In this document: one piece after another, positions 20,967 to 30,872 of the stretch
Layout of the letters: every line of letters starts with the position of its first letter
Position numbering within the stretch: the stretch's first letter is position 1
DNA from: Hoylesella loescheii
Lineage (GTDB): Bacteria > Bacteroidota > Bacteroidia > Bacteroidales > Bacteroidaceae
Direction of reading: 5' to 3'
Assembly: GCA_021531755.1 (NCBI GenBank)
Contig: JADYUK010000001.1
Coordinates: 372,001 to 436,000, forward strand
Length of the DNA: 64,000 bases
Program-made: the position numbers and the translations under genes
The notes under the pieces: model-generated
The model's database searches: none
The model's input: only the letters and a program-made list of their open reading frames with translations
What the model was told of the DNA's origin: nothing

Positions 20967-21692
20967 TCAGCTGTGTACAGGCATTCGTACCCATACCGAT
21001 TTTGGAATCATTCTCCAAAAGAAACAAAGGAGTTTGTAGCGCCAGTCTATGACTGCGACACGTTTTGATGTGGCTATTGCATGGACAATAGAGCGGGCTA
21101 CACTCTCAACGTCAAGCATGAGGGGATAGTGTCCATGGCCAAGAAATTCAGTATCAACAAACCCTGGCCGAATGTCAGTCATCCGAATGTGGTGGCCTCG
21201 CATCCGTGCCATCTGTTCTAAAGCTTCAGCATATATCCACTGGTATCTCTTAGAGGCTGAATAGGATGGGGAGGCACCAAGTCCTTTTGTGCCCGCAATG
21301 CTTGATATGAAGGCTATATGGCCGTGACGGCTATTTGCTACAAAATATCTGTAGGCTGAGCCTACAAAACGTGTGAATCCCATTACATTAGTTGCAGCCG
21401 TCTGCATCTCGGTGTCTGCGTCGAGGTTTTCTGTCTGCCTGCCATATCCCGAACAGTGGATATAGAGATCCATTCCTCCCATCTCCTCAATTAGTCTTGA
21501 GAATGCGCTGATTGATTCATTGCTATTAACGTCGACAGTCGCAATATGGCTATTATCGGGAAATTTATTCTTTATCTCCTCGAGTCTTTCTGTCCGTCTA
21601 CCGCAGACACCTACTTGATGTCCATTCCTGAGGTATATCTCTGCCACAGCACGTCCAATGCCTGATGTGGCTCCCATAATTATTATCTTCAT
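20967..21692 (-). CDS. Short-chain dehydrogenase/reductase (SDR)
   Basis: 241-aa classical SDR oxidoreductase. Cofactor loop GATSGIG at residues 7-13 with CGRRTERL after beta-2, suggesting NADP(H); catalytic Asn102, Ser130/131 (ISSIAG) and Tyr144-Lys148 in SYSASK are all present. The C-terminus has a hydrophobic stretch (LLCFFWRMI), which may associate with a membrane. Substrate cannot be told from sequence. It stands alone between the tRNA-Pro terminator and a repeat-filled gap. Confidence 0.9.
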   Translation of the reverse strand: MKIIIMGATSGIGRAVAEIYLRNGHQVGVCGRRTERLEEIKNKFPDNSHIATVDVNSNESISAFSRLIEEMGGMDLYIHCSGYGRQTENLDADTEMQTAATNVMGFTRFVGSAYRYFVANSRHGHIAFISSIAGTKGLGASPSYSASKRYQWIYAEALEQMARMRGHHIRMTDIRPGFVDTEFLGHGHYPLMLDVESVARSIVHAIATSKRVAVIDWRYKLLCFFWRMIPKSVWVRMPVHS

Positions 21693-21783
21693 TAAATCTA
21701 ATTGTGGTTGTTGTCTAAGTAGTATATATATAGGGGGTAGGGGACGTCTTTCTCGGGGATGGTTAATGATGATATATAAAGCA

Positions 21784-21815
21784 GAAGGGATTTAACTTTT
21801 ACGTTAAATCCCTTC
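21784..21815 (-). terminator. Hairpin downstream of tRNA-Pro
   Basis: GAAGGGATTTAAC (21784-21796) and GTTAAATCCCTTC (21803-21815) form a perfect 13-bp stem with a 6-nt loop, 6 nt beyond the 3' end of the tRNA. The T-rich sequence is better on the plus-strand side, so it may work in both directions. Confidence 0.65.
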
Positions 21816-21821
21816 TTTATG

Positions 21822-21896
21822 TCGGGGTACCAGGATTCGAACCTGGGACCCCCTGCTCCCAAAGCAGGTGCGCTAACCGGACTGCGCTACACCCCG
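21822..21896 (-). tRNA. tRNA-Pro (TGG)
   Basis: Minus-strand cloverleaf of 75 nt. The acceptor CGGGGTG pairs with TACCCCG with discriminator A; the anticodon arm CCTGC-TTTGGGA-GCAGG gives anticodon TGG; the T arm GGTTCGAATCC is intact. CCA is not encoded. Confidence 0.97.
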
Positions 21897-22051
21897 TATT
21901 CTTTTCCAGAATGAAATCTTAAGGATGATATCATTTCTGATTTGCGGGTGCAAAGGTACGCATTTTCTATGATACCTGCAAATATTTTTCGAACTTTTTC
22001 GCGAAAAATGTAAACTTTGATGTTTTAACATTAAATATGAGGGGGCAGTTG

Positions 22052-22807
22052 TCATTTTTTATTAAGACGTACACCCAATCTCATTCCATTGAATTTCTTC
22101 AACATGGATGTTATAGTAGAGATATCTGATGATGATGACGCACCTAATCCCTGGAGGAAATTCTTGATCTTTGTAGCATCGGTTGCGATGACAAGTGTAC
22201 CGTTGTTTAGCTGTGGTGTCATCTTGCATGGTGCAGTTTGCCCGTTGAAAGTCATTGTGACGACATCATTGCTTATGGAGAATTTTCCACCCGAAGTGCG
22301 GTTCTTGTATCTCACTGAGAATGTATTGTCCTTATTGAATGTGATGGACATATTTCCCTTCGTGATACCGTTTTTAGAGAGTGTATTCTGTAATTTCTTC
22401 TCTACGGCTGACGAAACTGCAGTACCACCTATTGTTGTCAGCGCATTCTCGCTTGTAAATACTATTGCTGGCCTTTCATATACCCATGTTCCTATTATCT
22501 GTGTCGCCGATGGGACAAGTTTGCTGTTGATGAGTCCGGAGAGCCAAGAAGATGTGGAGTTCTTGGCATTGTCTAACCCCTTCTTGTACTTTGACACTGC
22601 ATTCTGGATGCTTGTCTTTCCTGCCTGCTGTTTCTGCTGATAGCTGCTGATTGAAGAGCTGATCTTCTTTTTTGCTGCCTCTTTCTTCTGCTCATAACTA
22701 TTGATGGCATCTGCAATTTTGCTGCTTGTTGTCTGTGCGTAGATAGATGTGTGTCCACAACATAATACCAATACCGCGAATGTAGCAGTTTTTATTACAT
22801 TTCTCAT
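22052..22807 (-). CDS. DUF4923 family secreted protein
   Basis: 251 aa. A signal peptide (1-24, ending SIYAQ) is followed by a Lys/Gln/Ser-rich helical linker (about 28-90) and then a lipocalin-like domain of the DUF4923 type (IIGTWVYERPAIVFTSENAL, FNKDNTFSVRYKNRTSGGKF, MTFNGQ). DUF4923 proteins are common in Bacteroidales cell envelopes; function unknown. Single gene. Confidence 0.8.
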   Translation of the reverse strand: MRNVIKTATFAVLVLCCGHTSIYAQTTSSKIADAINSYEQKKEAAKKKISSSISSYQQKQQAGKTSIQNAVSKYKKGLDNAKNSTSSWLSGLINSKLVPSATQIIGTWVYERPAIVFTSENALTTIGGTAVSSAVEKKLQNTLSKNGITKGNMSITFNKDNTFSVRYKNRTSGGKFSISNDVVTMTFNGQTAPCKMTPQLNNGTLVIATDATKIKNFLQGLGASSSSDISTITSMLKKFNGMRLGVRLNKK

Positions 22808-22871
22808 AATTGTGCTATTTTTTTTGTTACCTGTTTTTAGTTGTCTCTGTCATATTTACGGCTATAGATAA

Positions 22872-23537
22872 TCATAAGTGTTCTTCCGCCTTACAATTGT
22901 TCAAAAGGTGTATCAAAGGCTCAGTCCAGTCAACACCGTTTATGGGTAGGAATGTTCGCATCCCAGTTGTGGCAGCCACTTCAATATTTCGTGGACCGTC
23001 GTCTACAAACAATGTTTCCTCTGGATTTATGTTCTCGGAAGAGAGAACATGTTGGAAGAATCGGATGTCCGGTTTCATCACTCTTACCTCGTAACTGGGA
23101 TAAATGGCATCAAAGTAATGTTCTACACCAGCGCCCTGAGGCTCATCGTCATCGAGTCCTCTGCTGAAGTCTGAACTTCGAGCCCATGACATCATATATG
23201 GATTTGTATTGGAGAGCATTATAAGCCTATATCCCTCACGCCTGAGGCGCTTCATCATGGTTATATTCCGCTTGGGTACATCTTTAGCGTATCCCAACCA
23301 TGCCCATCGGCACTCATCGTATGAAATATCCCTCCCACACATCTCTGACAAAGCGCTCTTGAACTGCTCTGGGCTGGCCGCCCCCACCTCTAAGGCTCCG
23401 AAAATACCCCCTTGGGTATATGGGTCAAGTATGTTGGCCGCGTCTTTAAGTCCTAATTGTTGGAATCGCCCTATAGCACGTCCGTGATCCAAGGTCATTA
23501 TGACTCCACCAAAATCAAATATTATGCTTTTTACCAT
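22872..23537 (-). CDS. HAD superfamily hydrolase (YihX-like)
   Basis: 221 aa from MVKSIIFDFGGVI; the ORF extends 39 codons further upstream, but that part is not homologous and spans a likely -7 element (TACCTTTG at 23601-23594). Motif I is DFGGV (nucleophile Asp), motif II MLSNTN, motif III Lys in KPDIRFFQ, motif IV FVDDGPRN. This subgroup includes sugar-phosphate phosphatases of the YihX type; the substrate is not evident. Confidence 0.88.
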   Translation of the reverse strand: MVKSIIFDFGGVIMTLDHGRAIGRFQQLGLKDAANILDPYTQGGIFGALEVGAASPEQFKSALSEMCGRDISYDECRWAWLGYAKDVPKRNITMMKRLRREGYRLIMLSNTNPYMMSWARSSDFSRGLDDDEPQGAGVEHYFDAIYPSYEVRVMKPDIRFFQHVLSSENINPEETLFVDDGPRNIEVAATTGMRTFLPINGVDWTEPLIHLLNNCKAEEHL

Positions 23538-23798
23538 GTATGTCTTTTTTTTTTCATCACTTCTTTTTTTCTGTACTGGTGTCACACTAAATGCAAAGGT
23601 AACTATTTTTTCTCTGTATTTAAATATAAATAGGTGAATTTTTAGCATAATCAACGCTGACTGTTAATATTCCTTAAACCAATGGGGATTTTAGAGCATT
23701 ATGCTTATTCATTTGAGAATAATTTACTACCTTTGCATGGCAAATAGGAAAAGAACCTGCATGACTCAGAGAATTGAGAAGATTGTAAGGTGAATTAT

Positions 23799-23870
23799 GG
23801 TGCGTTGGATGAGCGGTTTAGTCACCGGTCTGCAAAACCGATTAGGGCGGTTCGATTCCGCCACGCACCT
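23799..23870 (+). tRNA. tRNA-Cys (GCA)
   Basis: 72-nt cloverleaf: acceptor GGTGCGT pairs with ACGCACC, discriminator T as expected for tRNA-Cys; anticodon loop CTGCAAA gives GCA; T arm GGTTCGATTCC. A TACCTTTG -7-like box lies at 23728-23735. Confidence 0.95.
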
Positions 23871-23872
23871 CA

Positions 23873-23912
23873 AAAGATGTAAGGCAATAATAAAGCTTTA
23901 CATCTTTTTTTT
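23873..23912 (+). terminator. Terminator of tRNA-Cys
   Basis: AAAGATGTAA (23873-23882) and TTACATCTTT (23898-23907) form a stem followed by a T-run. It lies directly after the tRNA. Confidence 0.85.
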
Positions 23913-24130
23913 ATGTGTGATGTCATTTGAAATCTATGGAATACCGTGTTTCTTTCCCAAGATTCGCTTGTTTTTCATTTAGACTTTTGGATACACATAA
24001 AACGAAGTAATCATATCTCAGAGTCAGCTTATTCACTTTTCCTCAAGAGAATCATCTCTGTGGATTGTATGTGATAAAGAATGTATAATAATGATATCTA
24101 ATAACCTACAAGACAGGAGCGTTTTCTCAT

Positions 24131-24209
24131 TTGTGCTGAATTGAGGATTCAGATATGCCAAATGAGGGCTTCATTGGTAGTGAATAAAGGGCTCATTTGT
24201 ACTTAATGA
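24131..24209 (+). repeat. Four-unit 22-bp array, copy 2 (degenerate)
   Basis: Motif positions 24136 (CTGAATT), 24158 (CCAAATG), 24180 (GTGAATA) and 24202 (CTTAATG) keep the exact 22-bp period although the sequence has drifted. It lies in the 748-nt gap between tRNA-Cys and uvrA, which otherwise holds only the 73-bp repeat and no gene. Confidence 0.75.
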
Positions 24210-24487
24210 TATAGCTCCTCTTATAGCGTTGTTTATCAGTGAGATGTAACTAATTAAAGCTGTTTGGTTGAGTCAAGGGATTCGATGACAGGAAAATATT
24301 GGCGTCGCGATAAGCAGACAAGTCTCTTTGAATAGAAACATGAATTGCTTCTTACGTTTCAATAGGATATCTTATACAAACGGTTGACTATGTCTTCCCC
24401 CTCATTGCATGGGATAATAGCTGGAGCAAGCCCGGATCACCTCTCGTAGCTCCACGGGCTCAGCTCACTTCTCGCTGGTACTTCGGT

Positions 24488-24618
24488 TGCTCATCTGGCT
24501 TAACGAAAACGTTTACTATATCTTCGTTTTCTCGCCATGCCAAAGGGAACTTGCTCGCTTTGGCCTTTTTGCTTAACGAAAACGTTGACTTTATCTCTCG
24601 TTCTCTCTTCACGCAAGT
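24488..24618 (+). repeat. 73-bp tandem repeat family, copy B, ends at the uvrA stop
   Basis: TAACGAAAACG occurs at 24501 and 24574 (73-bp period), with CGTTTTCTCGCCATGCCAAA between them. The second unit runs up to the TAA of uvrA (24621-24619). Confidence 0.85.
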
Positions 24619-27447
24619 TTACCCCTTCGGCTCTCCAAGTTCTTCCTTGAGGAAGCGGGGTGTGTATCCTTCTGCCGACTCGGCAACCTCCTCTGGAGTG
24701 CCCTCAGAGAGTATCTGCCCTCCGCCATCGCCACCCTCAGGCCCCATGTCTATAATATAGTCTGCGAGTTTGATTACATCAAGGTTATGCTCAATGATGA
24801 TAACAGTGTTTCCTTTGTCTACAAGGCGCTGGAGAACATCCATTAGGACTCTTATGTCCTCAAAATGAAGTCCTGTGGTAGGCTCGTCGAGTATGTACAG
24901 TGTACGCCCGGTATCACGCTTGGCAAGCTCTGTGGCCAGCTTGATGCGCTGGCTCTCACCTCCGGAGAGCGTCGTAGACGGCTGCCCGAGACGTATATAT
25001 CCAAGCCCGACATTCTGGAGGGATTTTATCTTGGTGAGAATAGAGGGTACAGTGGAGAAGAAATCTACTGCCTGGTTGACTGTCATATCAAGGATGTCAG
25101 CTATCGATTTACCCTTGTATCTCACTTCGAGAGTCTCGCGGTTATAGCGCCGGCCGTGACATTCCTCGCACGGGACCATAACATCGGGCAGGAAATTCAT
25201 CTCTATCGTCCTGTATCCGTTGCCTCCACATGTCTCACATCGTCCTCCTCTGACATTGAATGAGAAGCGCCCGGGTTTGTATCCCCTAATCTTCGACTCG
25301 GGCAGGGCTACAAATAGAGAGCGTATGTCTGAAAAGACACCTGTGTATGTTGCTGGATTGGAGCGTGGTGTGCGTCCAATGGGCTGTTGATCGACTGTCA
25401 CAACCTTATCTATATGTTCAATGCCCTCAACAGAGGTGTATGGCATAGGGCACTTCTGAGAGCGATAGAAATGCTGGGAGAGTATCGGCTGGAGAGTCTC
25501 GTTTATAAGCGTCGATTTTCCTGAGCCGGAGACTCCGGTGACGACAGTAAGTGTGCCAAGAGCGAACGAGACATCAATATCCTTCAGATTGTTGCCCCTC
25601 GCACCATGTATAGTGATACAGTTGCCTGAACCTTTCCGACGGACTGAAGGGATTGGGATGGAGAGCTCACCAGAGAGATAACGGCTGGTCAGGGTCTGTG
25701 TCTGTAGCATCTGATGTGGTGTCCCCTGGAATACAACCTCGCCGCCATGTCGCCCTGCGAAAGGACCGATATCGACAATGTAATCAGCAGCGAGCATCAT
25801 GTCCTTGTCATGCTCTACGACGAGGACCGTATTTCCGATATCCCTCAGCTCCCTGAGTGAATTGATGAGACGCTCATTGTCGCGCTGATGGAGTCCAATT
25901 GACGGTTCGTCAAGAATATAAAGCACATTCACCAGCTGCGACCCTATCTGTGTCGCAAGACGTATGCGCTGGCTCTCACCGCCAGACAACGACTGGGAGG
26001 GACGCGCGAGAGAGAGGTAACCAAGTCCTACGTTTAGGAGGAAATCTGTGCGAGTGAGAATTTCCTTTGTTATCTCGCCCGCTATCTCTGTCTGTCGTGG
26101 AGAGAGATGTTTGGGCAGGGATGCCACCCAGTCACGCATCTCTGAGATGTCCATTGACGCAACCTCAGCGATATTCTTGCCGCAGAGACGATATGAGAGA
26201 GCCTCGCGGTTAAGGCGTTGGCCATGGCATTCAGGACATGGCTGTGTGTTGAGAAACTGTCCTGCCCATTTCTGTCCCGAGGCGCTGTCGTCGTCTTCAA
26301 TGATACCGCGAAGATATTTCACTACACCGGAATAGTCGGTGAAGTAGTCTGATGAAGTTTTCACGAGATCCTTGGAGACACGCACATCCTCAATTCGTCC
26401 GTACAGTATGTCATGGAGACACTCTGTTGGGATGTCGGAGAGAGGGGACTTCAAAGTGCAGCCATACTCGGAAAGGATTGACTCAATCTGCCAGAATATG
26501 AGCTGCTTCTTAAATTTTCCAAGGGGGACAATGCCACCGTCGTATATGCTCAGATGTGTGTCTGGCATTATCTTCTGTGGGTCAATCTCGTTTATGTAAC
26601 CAAGCCCCTTGCAGCGCGGGCAGGCCCCTTCGGGAGAGTTGAATGAGAAGATGTTGGGGGCGGGATCCTTGTATGCGATACCCGATGTGGGACACATCAG
26701 GCGTTTAGAGTAGAATTTTGTTGATTCTGTCTCCTTGTCGAGAATCATAACGAGACCATCACCCTGGCGCATGGCAGTGGAGACAGTATGTCGAAGTCGC
26801 TCGGTATCAACGGATTTGATGGCGAGCTTGTCTATGACCACTTCAATGTTGTGGTTCTTGTAGCGGTCAACTTTCATTCCCTCTACCAGTTCGGTCACAA
26901 CACCGTCAATACGTATGTAAAGATAACCCTTGCGTCTCATCTGGTCGAACAGTTCCCTGTAATGACCCTTCCTGTTCCTGACGAGAGGTGCGAGGACGTA
27001 AATCCTGCGTCCTGAATAGTCTGATAGAATCATCTCGACGACTCTCTCTTCTGTATATTTCACCATCCGCTCGCCTGTCATCCATGAGTATGCCTCACCT
27101 GCACGTGCATAAAGAAGCCTGAGGAAATCATATATCTCTGTCTGTGTGCCGACAGTAGAGCGGGGATTCTTGGAGGTTGTCTTCTGTTCTATGCTTATGA
27201 CAGGAGACAGCCCCGTAATCTTATCAACATCAGGGCGTTCCATATTGCCGAGGAAATTCCTTGCATATGCGGAGAATGTCTCTATGTACCTGCGCTGTCC
27301 TTCTGCGTAAATTGTGTCGAAAGCAAGTGATGATTTGCCGGAACCTGACAGTCCGGTAATGACTGTCAGCGAATTGCGTGGTATTTCTACATCAATATTC
27401 TTCAGGTTATGCACTCGTGCCCCGAAGACCTTTATTTTGTCGCTCAT
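24619..27447 (-). CDS. uvrA: Excinuclease ABC subunit A
   Basis: 942-aa damage-recognition ATPase of nucleotide excision repair. Two ABC modules are seen: Walker [15 protein letters not shown] (N-terminal) and [13 protein letters not shown] (C-terminal), with signatures [16 protein letters not shown] and [16 protein letters not shown]. The UvrB-binding/zinc segment near residue 245 reads CPTSG...CPRC, so one Cys of the first zinc finger is Ser, which I believe is common in Bacteroidetes; the second finger (CETC...CEEC) is complete. The stop codon directly abuts the 73-bp repeat array. Confidence 0.98.
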   Translation of the reverse strand: MSDKIKVFGARVHNLKNIDVEIPRNSLTVITGLSGSGKSSLAFDTIYAEGQRRYIETFSAYARNFLGNMERPDVDKITGLSPVISIEQKTTSKNPRSTVGTQTEIYDFLRLLYARAGEAYSWMTGERMVKYTEERVVEMILSDYSGRRIYVLAPLVRNRKGHYRELFDQMRRKGYLYIRIDGVVTELVEGMKVDRYKNHNIEVVIDKLAIKSVDTERLRHTVSTAMRQGDGLVMILDKETESTKFYSKRLMCPTSGIAYKDPAPNIFSFNSPEGACPRCKGLGYINEIDPQKIMPDTHLSIYDGGIVPLGKFKKQLIFWQIESILSEYGCTLKSPLSDIPTECLHDILYGRIEDVRVSKDLVKTSSDYFTDYSGVVKYLRGIIEDDDSASGQKWAGQFLNTQPCPECHGQRLNREALSYRLCGKNIAEVASMDISEMRDWVASLPKHLSPRQTEIAGEITKEILTRTDFLLNVGLGYLSLARPSQSLSGGESQRIRLATQIGSQLVNVLYILDEPSIGLHQRDNERLINSLRELRDIGNTVLVVEHDKDMMLAADYIVDIGPFAGRHGGEVVFQGTPHQMLQTQTLTSRYLSGELSIPIPSVRRKGSGNCITIHGARGNNLKDIDVSFALGTLTVVTGVSGSGKSTLINETLQPILSQHFYRSQKCPMPYTSVEGIEHIDKVVTVDQQPIGRTPRSNPATYTGVFSDIRSLFVALPESKIRGYKPGRFSFNVRGGRCETCGGNGYRTIEMNFLPDVMVPCEECHGRRYNRETLEVRYKGKSIADILDMTVNQAVDFFSTVPSILTKIKSLQNVGLGYIRLGQPSTTLSGGESQRIKLATELAKRDTGRTLYILDEPTTGLHFEDIRVLMDVLQRLVDKGNTVIIIEHNLDVIKLADYIIDMGPEGGDGGGQILSEGTPEEVAESAEGYTPRFLKEELGEPKG

Positions 27448-27684
27448 CTTATTATCTGATTCTCAGGATGATCTGTAAACTTTCCGTTAATTGTATATGG
27501 TTGGTTCGTTGATTGCAGTAACGTTCATTCTTTACGCCACTTAATCAAACACTGCTTGTTGTTCTGAACATGTGTGACGATTAGTCCATACCTAGAAACA
27601 TGGCTGCTGTATTATTTCTTTTAGTATTAGCTTGGCGTAGGGAATAGATTCTTTCCGTGTGTGGAGGAGATGTATGGATACGTT

Positions 27685-28410
27685 CTATTCTGTACCCCCG
27701 GCAGTCTCGGTATATCCCCGAAGCAGATTCACGTCACGCTTTATACTATATCTAATGCCATCAGCCCCTCGTGCCTTGACGAGACAATAGTAGACACCAT
27801 CAGAGACATCACGTCCATTATGTCTGCCATCCCATCCTCCGGCAGGGTCGTCCCATTCATATATCTTCTGTCCCCATCTGTTGAATATTATCGCCTTGAA
27901 CTCAACAATTGACTGCCATCCCTCCTTTGCCTTGTATATGTCGTTTATCCCGTCTCCGTTAGGCGAGAATGCATTAGGCATCTCAAGGCGTGACGATGCC
28001 ACGCTACATATAAAAGGTTGAAGCTCAGACTCCCAGTATTCCTCACCGTACACTATCGAGTCTCCATTATGCGTGAATGTGGCATAACATACAATTGAGC
28101 TCGTACCATAATCCTTGAAAGTTATGCTTGTCTCCTCTTCATATCGTATGATGTAAGGTTCTTTCTCATCTTCCTTGGTCACCCGCCATTCATAAGTAGC
28201 TGTCCATTCTCCCACATCAGACGGATTCGCCGCGAAATGTCCCTTGATAGGAGCAGAGCCAGAGACCTGTCCAGATGTCTCTTCTGTACCGTCGACGAGA
28301 GTAAAAACTGCTGTTGGTGATATGCATGGCTGGATGTCCTGGCCGTATGCTGAAAATGGCACAGACATAATAAATGTCAGCAATATGGTATGATGAATGT
28401 TTCGTTTCAT
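27685..28410 (-). CDS. T9SS type-B cargo protein (gliding-motility C-terminal domain)
   Basis: 241 aa. A signal peptide (1-23, ending AYGQ) precedes an Ig/PKD-like region (about 30-140) and a C-terminal CHU_C/TIGR04131-type sorting domain (about 148-235) with PNAFSPNGDGINDIYK, IFNRWGQKIYEW, GWDGRHNGRDVSDGVYYC. Such domains direct export by the type IX secretion system. The protein is almost only the sorting domain plus one module, so its surface role is unclear. Divergent from the LysM gene, with interleaved promoters. Confidence 0.88.
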   Translation of the reverse strand: MKRNIHHTILLTFIMSVPFSAYGQDIQPCISPTAVFTLVDGTEETSGQVSGSAPIKGHFAANPSDVGEWTATYEWRVTKEDEKEPYIIRYEEETSITFKDYGTSSIVCYATFTHNGDSIVYGEEYWESELQPFICSVASSRLEMPNAFSPNGDGINDIYKAKEGWQSIVEFKAIIFNRWGQKIYEWDDPAGGWDGRHNGRDVSDGVYYCLVKARGADGIRYSIKRDVNLLRGYTETAGGTE

Positions 28411-28435
28411 TATTAAAAAACTATATATCTACGTG

Positions 28436-28466
28436 CAAAAGTAGCAAAAACTATTGGTTAATCAAA
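28436..28466 (-). promoter_or_regulatory. Promoter of the T9SS cargo gene
   Basis: Minus strand: TTTG (28466-28463), 19-nt spacer, TACTTTTG (28443-28436). Overlaps the divergent promoter at 28454-28484. Confidence 0.6.
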
Positions 28467-28484
28467 GATATTTCGTTAAATTTG
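28454..28484 (+). promoter_or_regulatory. Promoter of the LysM/periplasmic-binding gene
   Basis: TTG (28454-28456), 20-nt spacer, TAAATTTG (28477-28484). Its -33 region overlaps that of the opposite promoter, so the two polymerases should compete. Confidence 0.6.
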
Positions 28485-28516
28485 CAGTCAAAATAATTAT
28501 TTTTTAGATTATCGAA

Positions 28517-29857
28517 ATGCAGATGACACACAAAATATCGATATTCCTCATTGTTGCATTGCTGCTTGCTATGCCTGTGAGGATTATGTCACAGAAGATT
28601 CTGTCCATACACAAGGCTGACAAGAAAGAGACCATATTCGGAATTGCAAAACAATATGGTGTGACTATTGATGAGCTGCGCGATGCAAACCCCGCTATGC
28701 GCGAAGATGGCTTTGTGCTCAAGAAAGGTATGCTCGTAAATATACCTGAGCATAAGGAGGTTGCTGTAACAAAGAAAGACGCTAAAGTAGACAATGCGAC
28801 GAATGCTAAAGCAAAAACGGCCATAACTGCAAAGGGTATTACAGTTGGTGTAATGCTTCCCCTGCATAGTCAGAATGGTGATGGATACCGCATGGCTGAA
28901 TATTACAGGGGAATATTGATGGCAGTTGCAGACATGAAGCGTGAAGGGGTGAGCATTGAGGTAAATGCATGGAATGTCCCTGAGGACGCAGACATACGCC
29001 TGACGCTTCTTGACAAGAAAGCTGAAGAGTGTGACATGATCTTCGGTCCGCTTTACACATCACAGGTAAGGCATCTTGCTGATTTCTGTATGAACCATAA
29101 TATTCGCCTAGTCATACCGTTCTCCATAAGCGGTGACGATGTCGCTACATGTCCTCTGATATATCAGATATACCAGACGCCAGCCCAATTGACAGCTATG
29201 GCGATAGAGCAGTTTGTAAACCGGTTTGCAGACTCACACCCAGTCTTCATTGACTGTAACGATGCTAATTCAAAAAAAGGAGACTTCACTTACGGTCTGC
29301 GTAAGACACTTGAAGCTAAGAATATTGCCTACAGTATCACAAATCTCAATAGTCCCGACGACAGCTTCATAAAAGCTTTCAGCAATACGAAAAGAAACGT
29401 TGTCGTGTTAAACACTGCGAGATCCCCGGAATTAGGACAGGTATTCAAGAAACTCGACCTCATGAAGATTGCTGTTCCATCAGTTAGAGTTTCTATGTTC
29501 GGGTATAATGAGTGGTTTATGTATACTGGTGTTTACATGGATAAGTTCCGTAAGTATGACACTTATATACCTTCGACATATAATTATGACGAAGCCTCAG
29601 CAAAAATCCGTCAACTGGAATCAACGTACAAGCAACAGTTTGGAGCTCCGATGCAATACGCCCTTCCACGTTTTGCGCTCACAGGATATGATCATATGAT
29701 GTACTTTGCTAAAGGAATAATGCGCTATGGAAAATCGTTTGTGGGCACATCAGCACAGCGTAGTTACGCGTCATTGCAGACGCCCCTTGTTTTTGATAGG
29801 GTAGGTAATAATGGCGGTTACAAGAACAAGTCTTTCTTGCTTGTTCATTTCCAGTGA
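28517..29857 (+). CDS. LysM domain protein with type-1 periplasmic-binding fold
   Basis: 446 aa. Signal peptide (about 1-26), one LysM module (about 30-78: HKADKKETIFGIAKQYGVTI...LKKGMLVNIPE) that should bind peptidoglycan, a Lys/Ala linker, then a Leu/Ile/Val-binding-protein-like domain (about 110-446: TVGVMLPLHSQNGDGYRMAEYY, MIFGPLYTSQV, FTYGLRKTLE). No transporter genes are adjacent, so a sensor or cell-wall role is as likely as uptake. The next gene is an outer-membrane barrel 157 nt downstream. Confidence 0.82.
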   Translation: MQMTHKISIFLIVALLLAMPVRIMSQKILSIHKADKKETIFGIAKQYGVTIDELRDANPAMREDGFVLKKGMLVNIPEHKEVAVTKKDAKVDNATNAKAKTAITAKGITVGVMLPLHSQNGDGYRMAEYYRGILMAVADMKREGVSIEVNAWNVPEDADIRLTLLDKKAEECDMIFGPLYTSQVRHLADFCMNHNIRLVIPFSISGDDVATCPLIYQIYQTPAQLTAMAIEQFVNRFADSHPVFIDCNDANSKKGDFTYGLRKTLEAKNIAYSITNLNSPDDSFIKAFSNTKRNVVVLNTARSPELGQVFKKLDLMKIAVPSVRVSMFGYNEWFMYTGVYMDKFRKYDTYIPSTYNYDEASAKIRQLESTYKQQFGAPMQYALPRFALTGYDHMMYFAKGIMRYGKSFVGTSAQRSYASLQTPLVFDRVGNNGGYKNKSFLLVHFQ

Positions 29858-30014
29858 ATCATAACGGTGGACATAGGTATAAAGAAGTGTGTTCTTGAAG
29901 CCTATGGGAACAGTTGTAGGAGCCACGGTCATGATCCATTCTGGACAAGGAGATAGGTTTCTACCCTCAGGGCGTGAAACGCATCATGCACAATCAATCA
30001 CGATTCTACACAAG

Positions 30015-30797
30015 ATGTTTGAACATAGACTACAATTAAAACTACGCCTGCTTCTGGTGTTTACTTTAGTGATGTTAACCAGCTTTGCATCTGCCCAGGT
30101 AGGCGATTTCCGCAATGACCTCTCGATAGGCATAAACGGAGGTTACCAGCTGAATAGTATAGCATTTGTACCAAAAGTACCTCAAGGAATGAAAGGTGGT
30201 GTCAATCTTGGTCTTTCAGCCCGTTATGTATGCGAGAAATATTTTAATACAATATGTGCTGTGCAGATGGAAATCAACTATGCTCAGTCTGGATGGAAAG
30301 AACAAATACTCTCAAAGAACGATGAGCCTTGTATAAGTACTATTACAGGTGAGCAGCTTCGCTATGAACGCGAAATCTCGTATCTGCAGTTGCCACTATT
30401 GGCACACCTCGGGTGGGGAAGAGAAGTGAGTGGAGCTAAGTTTTTCTTGAATCTTGGACCACAGTTCGGACTTGCGTTGTCTGAAAGCACAAAGACGAAT
30501 TTCACTACTGACGAAGCCTTCTACACTGAACCGTCACGTGCCAGTTCTGTCATTGCACAAGATACAATGGCTGTTGAGCACAAGTTTGATTATGGCATCA
30601 CAGCTGGTGTCGGAATGGAGTATTCAATACCAAAAGTAGGTCATATACAGCTTGAGGCAAGATATTATTATGGATTAGGTAATATATATAAAGATTCGAA
30701 AGCGGATTTTTTCTCGCGTTCCAATCATAACAGCATCGTCTTCAAAATGACATATCTGTTCGATATTATTAGAACAAGGAACTGTCAAAGACGTTAA
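30015..30797 (+). CDS. PorT-like outer-membrane beta-barrel protein
   Basis: 260 aa from MFEHRLQLKLRLLLVF; the ORF extends upstream but the signal peptide (residues 1-27, ending FASAQ) fixes the start. The rest fits an 8-stranded OMP_b-brl_2 barrel: GINGGYQLNSIAF, YEREISYLQLPLLAHLGWG, FFLNLGPQFGLALS, FDYGITAGVGMEY, IQLEARYYYGLGNIY. PorT in Porphyromonas belongs to T9SS, but this wide family has many other members, so the role is open. Confidence 0.8.
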   Translation: MFEHRLQLKLRLLLVFTLVMLTSFASAQVGDFRNDLSIGINGGYQLNSIAFVPKVPQGMKGGVNLGLSARYVCEKYFNTICAVQMEINYAQSGWKEQILSKNDEPCISTITGEQLRYEREISYLQLPLLAHLGWGREVSGAKFFLNLGPQFGLALSESTKTNFTTDEAFYTEPSRASSVIAQDTMAVEHKFDYGITAGVGMEYSIPKVGHIQLEARYYYGLGNIYKDSKADFFSRSNHNSIVFKMTYLFDIIRTRNCQRR

Positions 30798-30872
30798 CCA
30801 CAGATGAGTCATGGATAGAAGAAGACATTAACGCATCTTCCAGACAAATACTACAATAAACACGAAAAAGCG

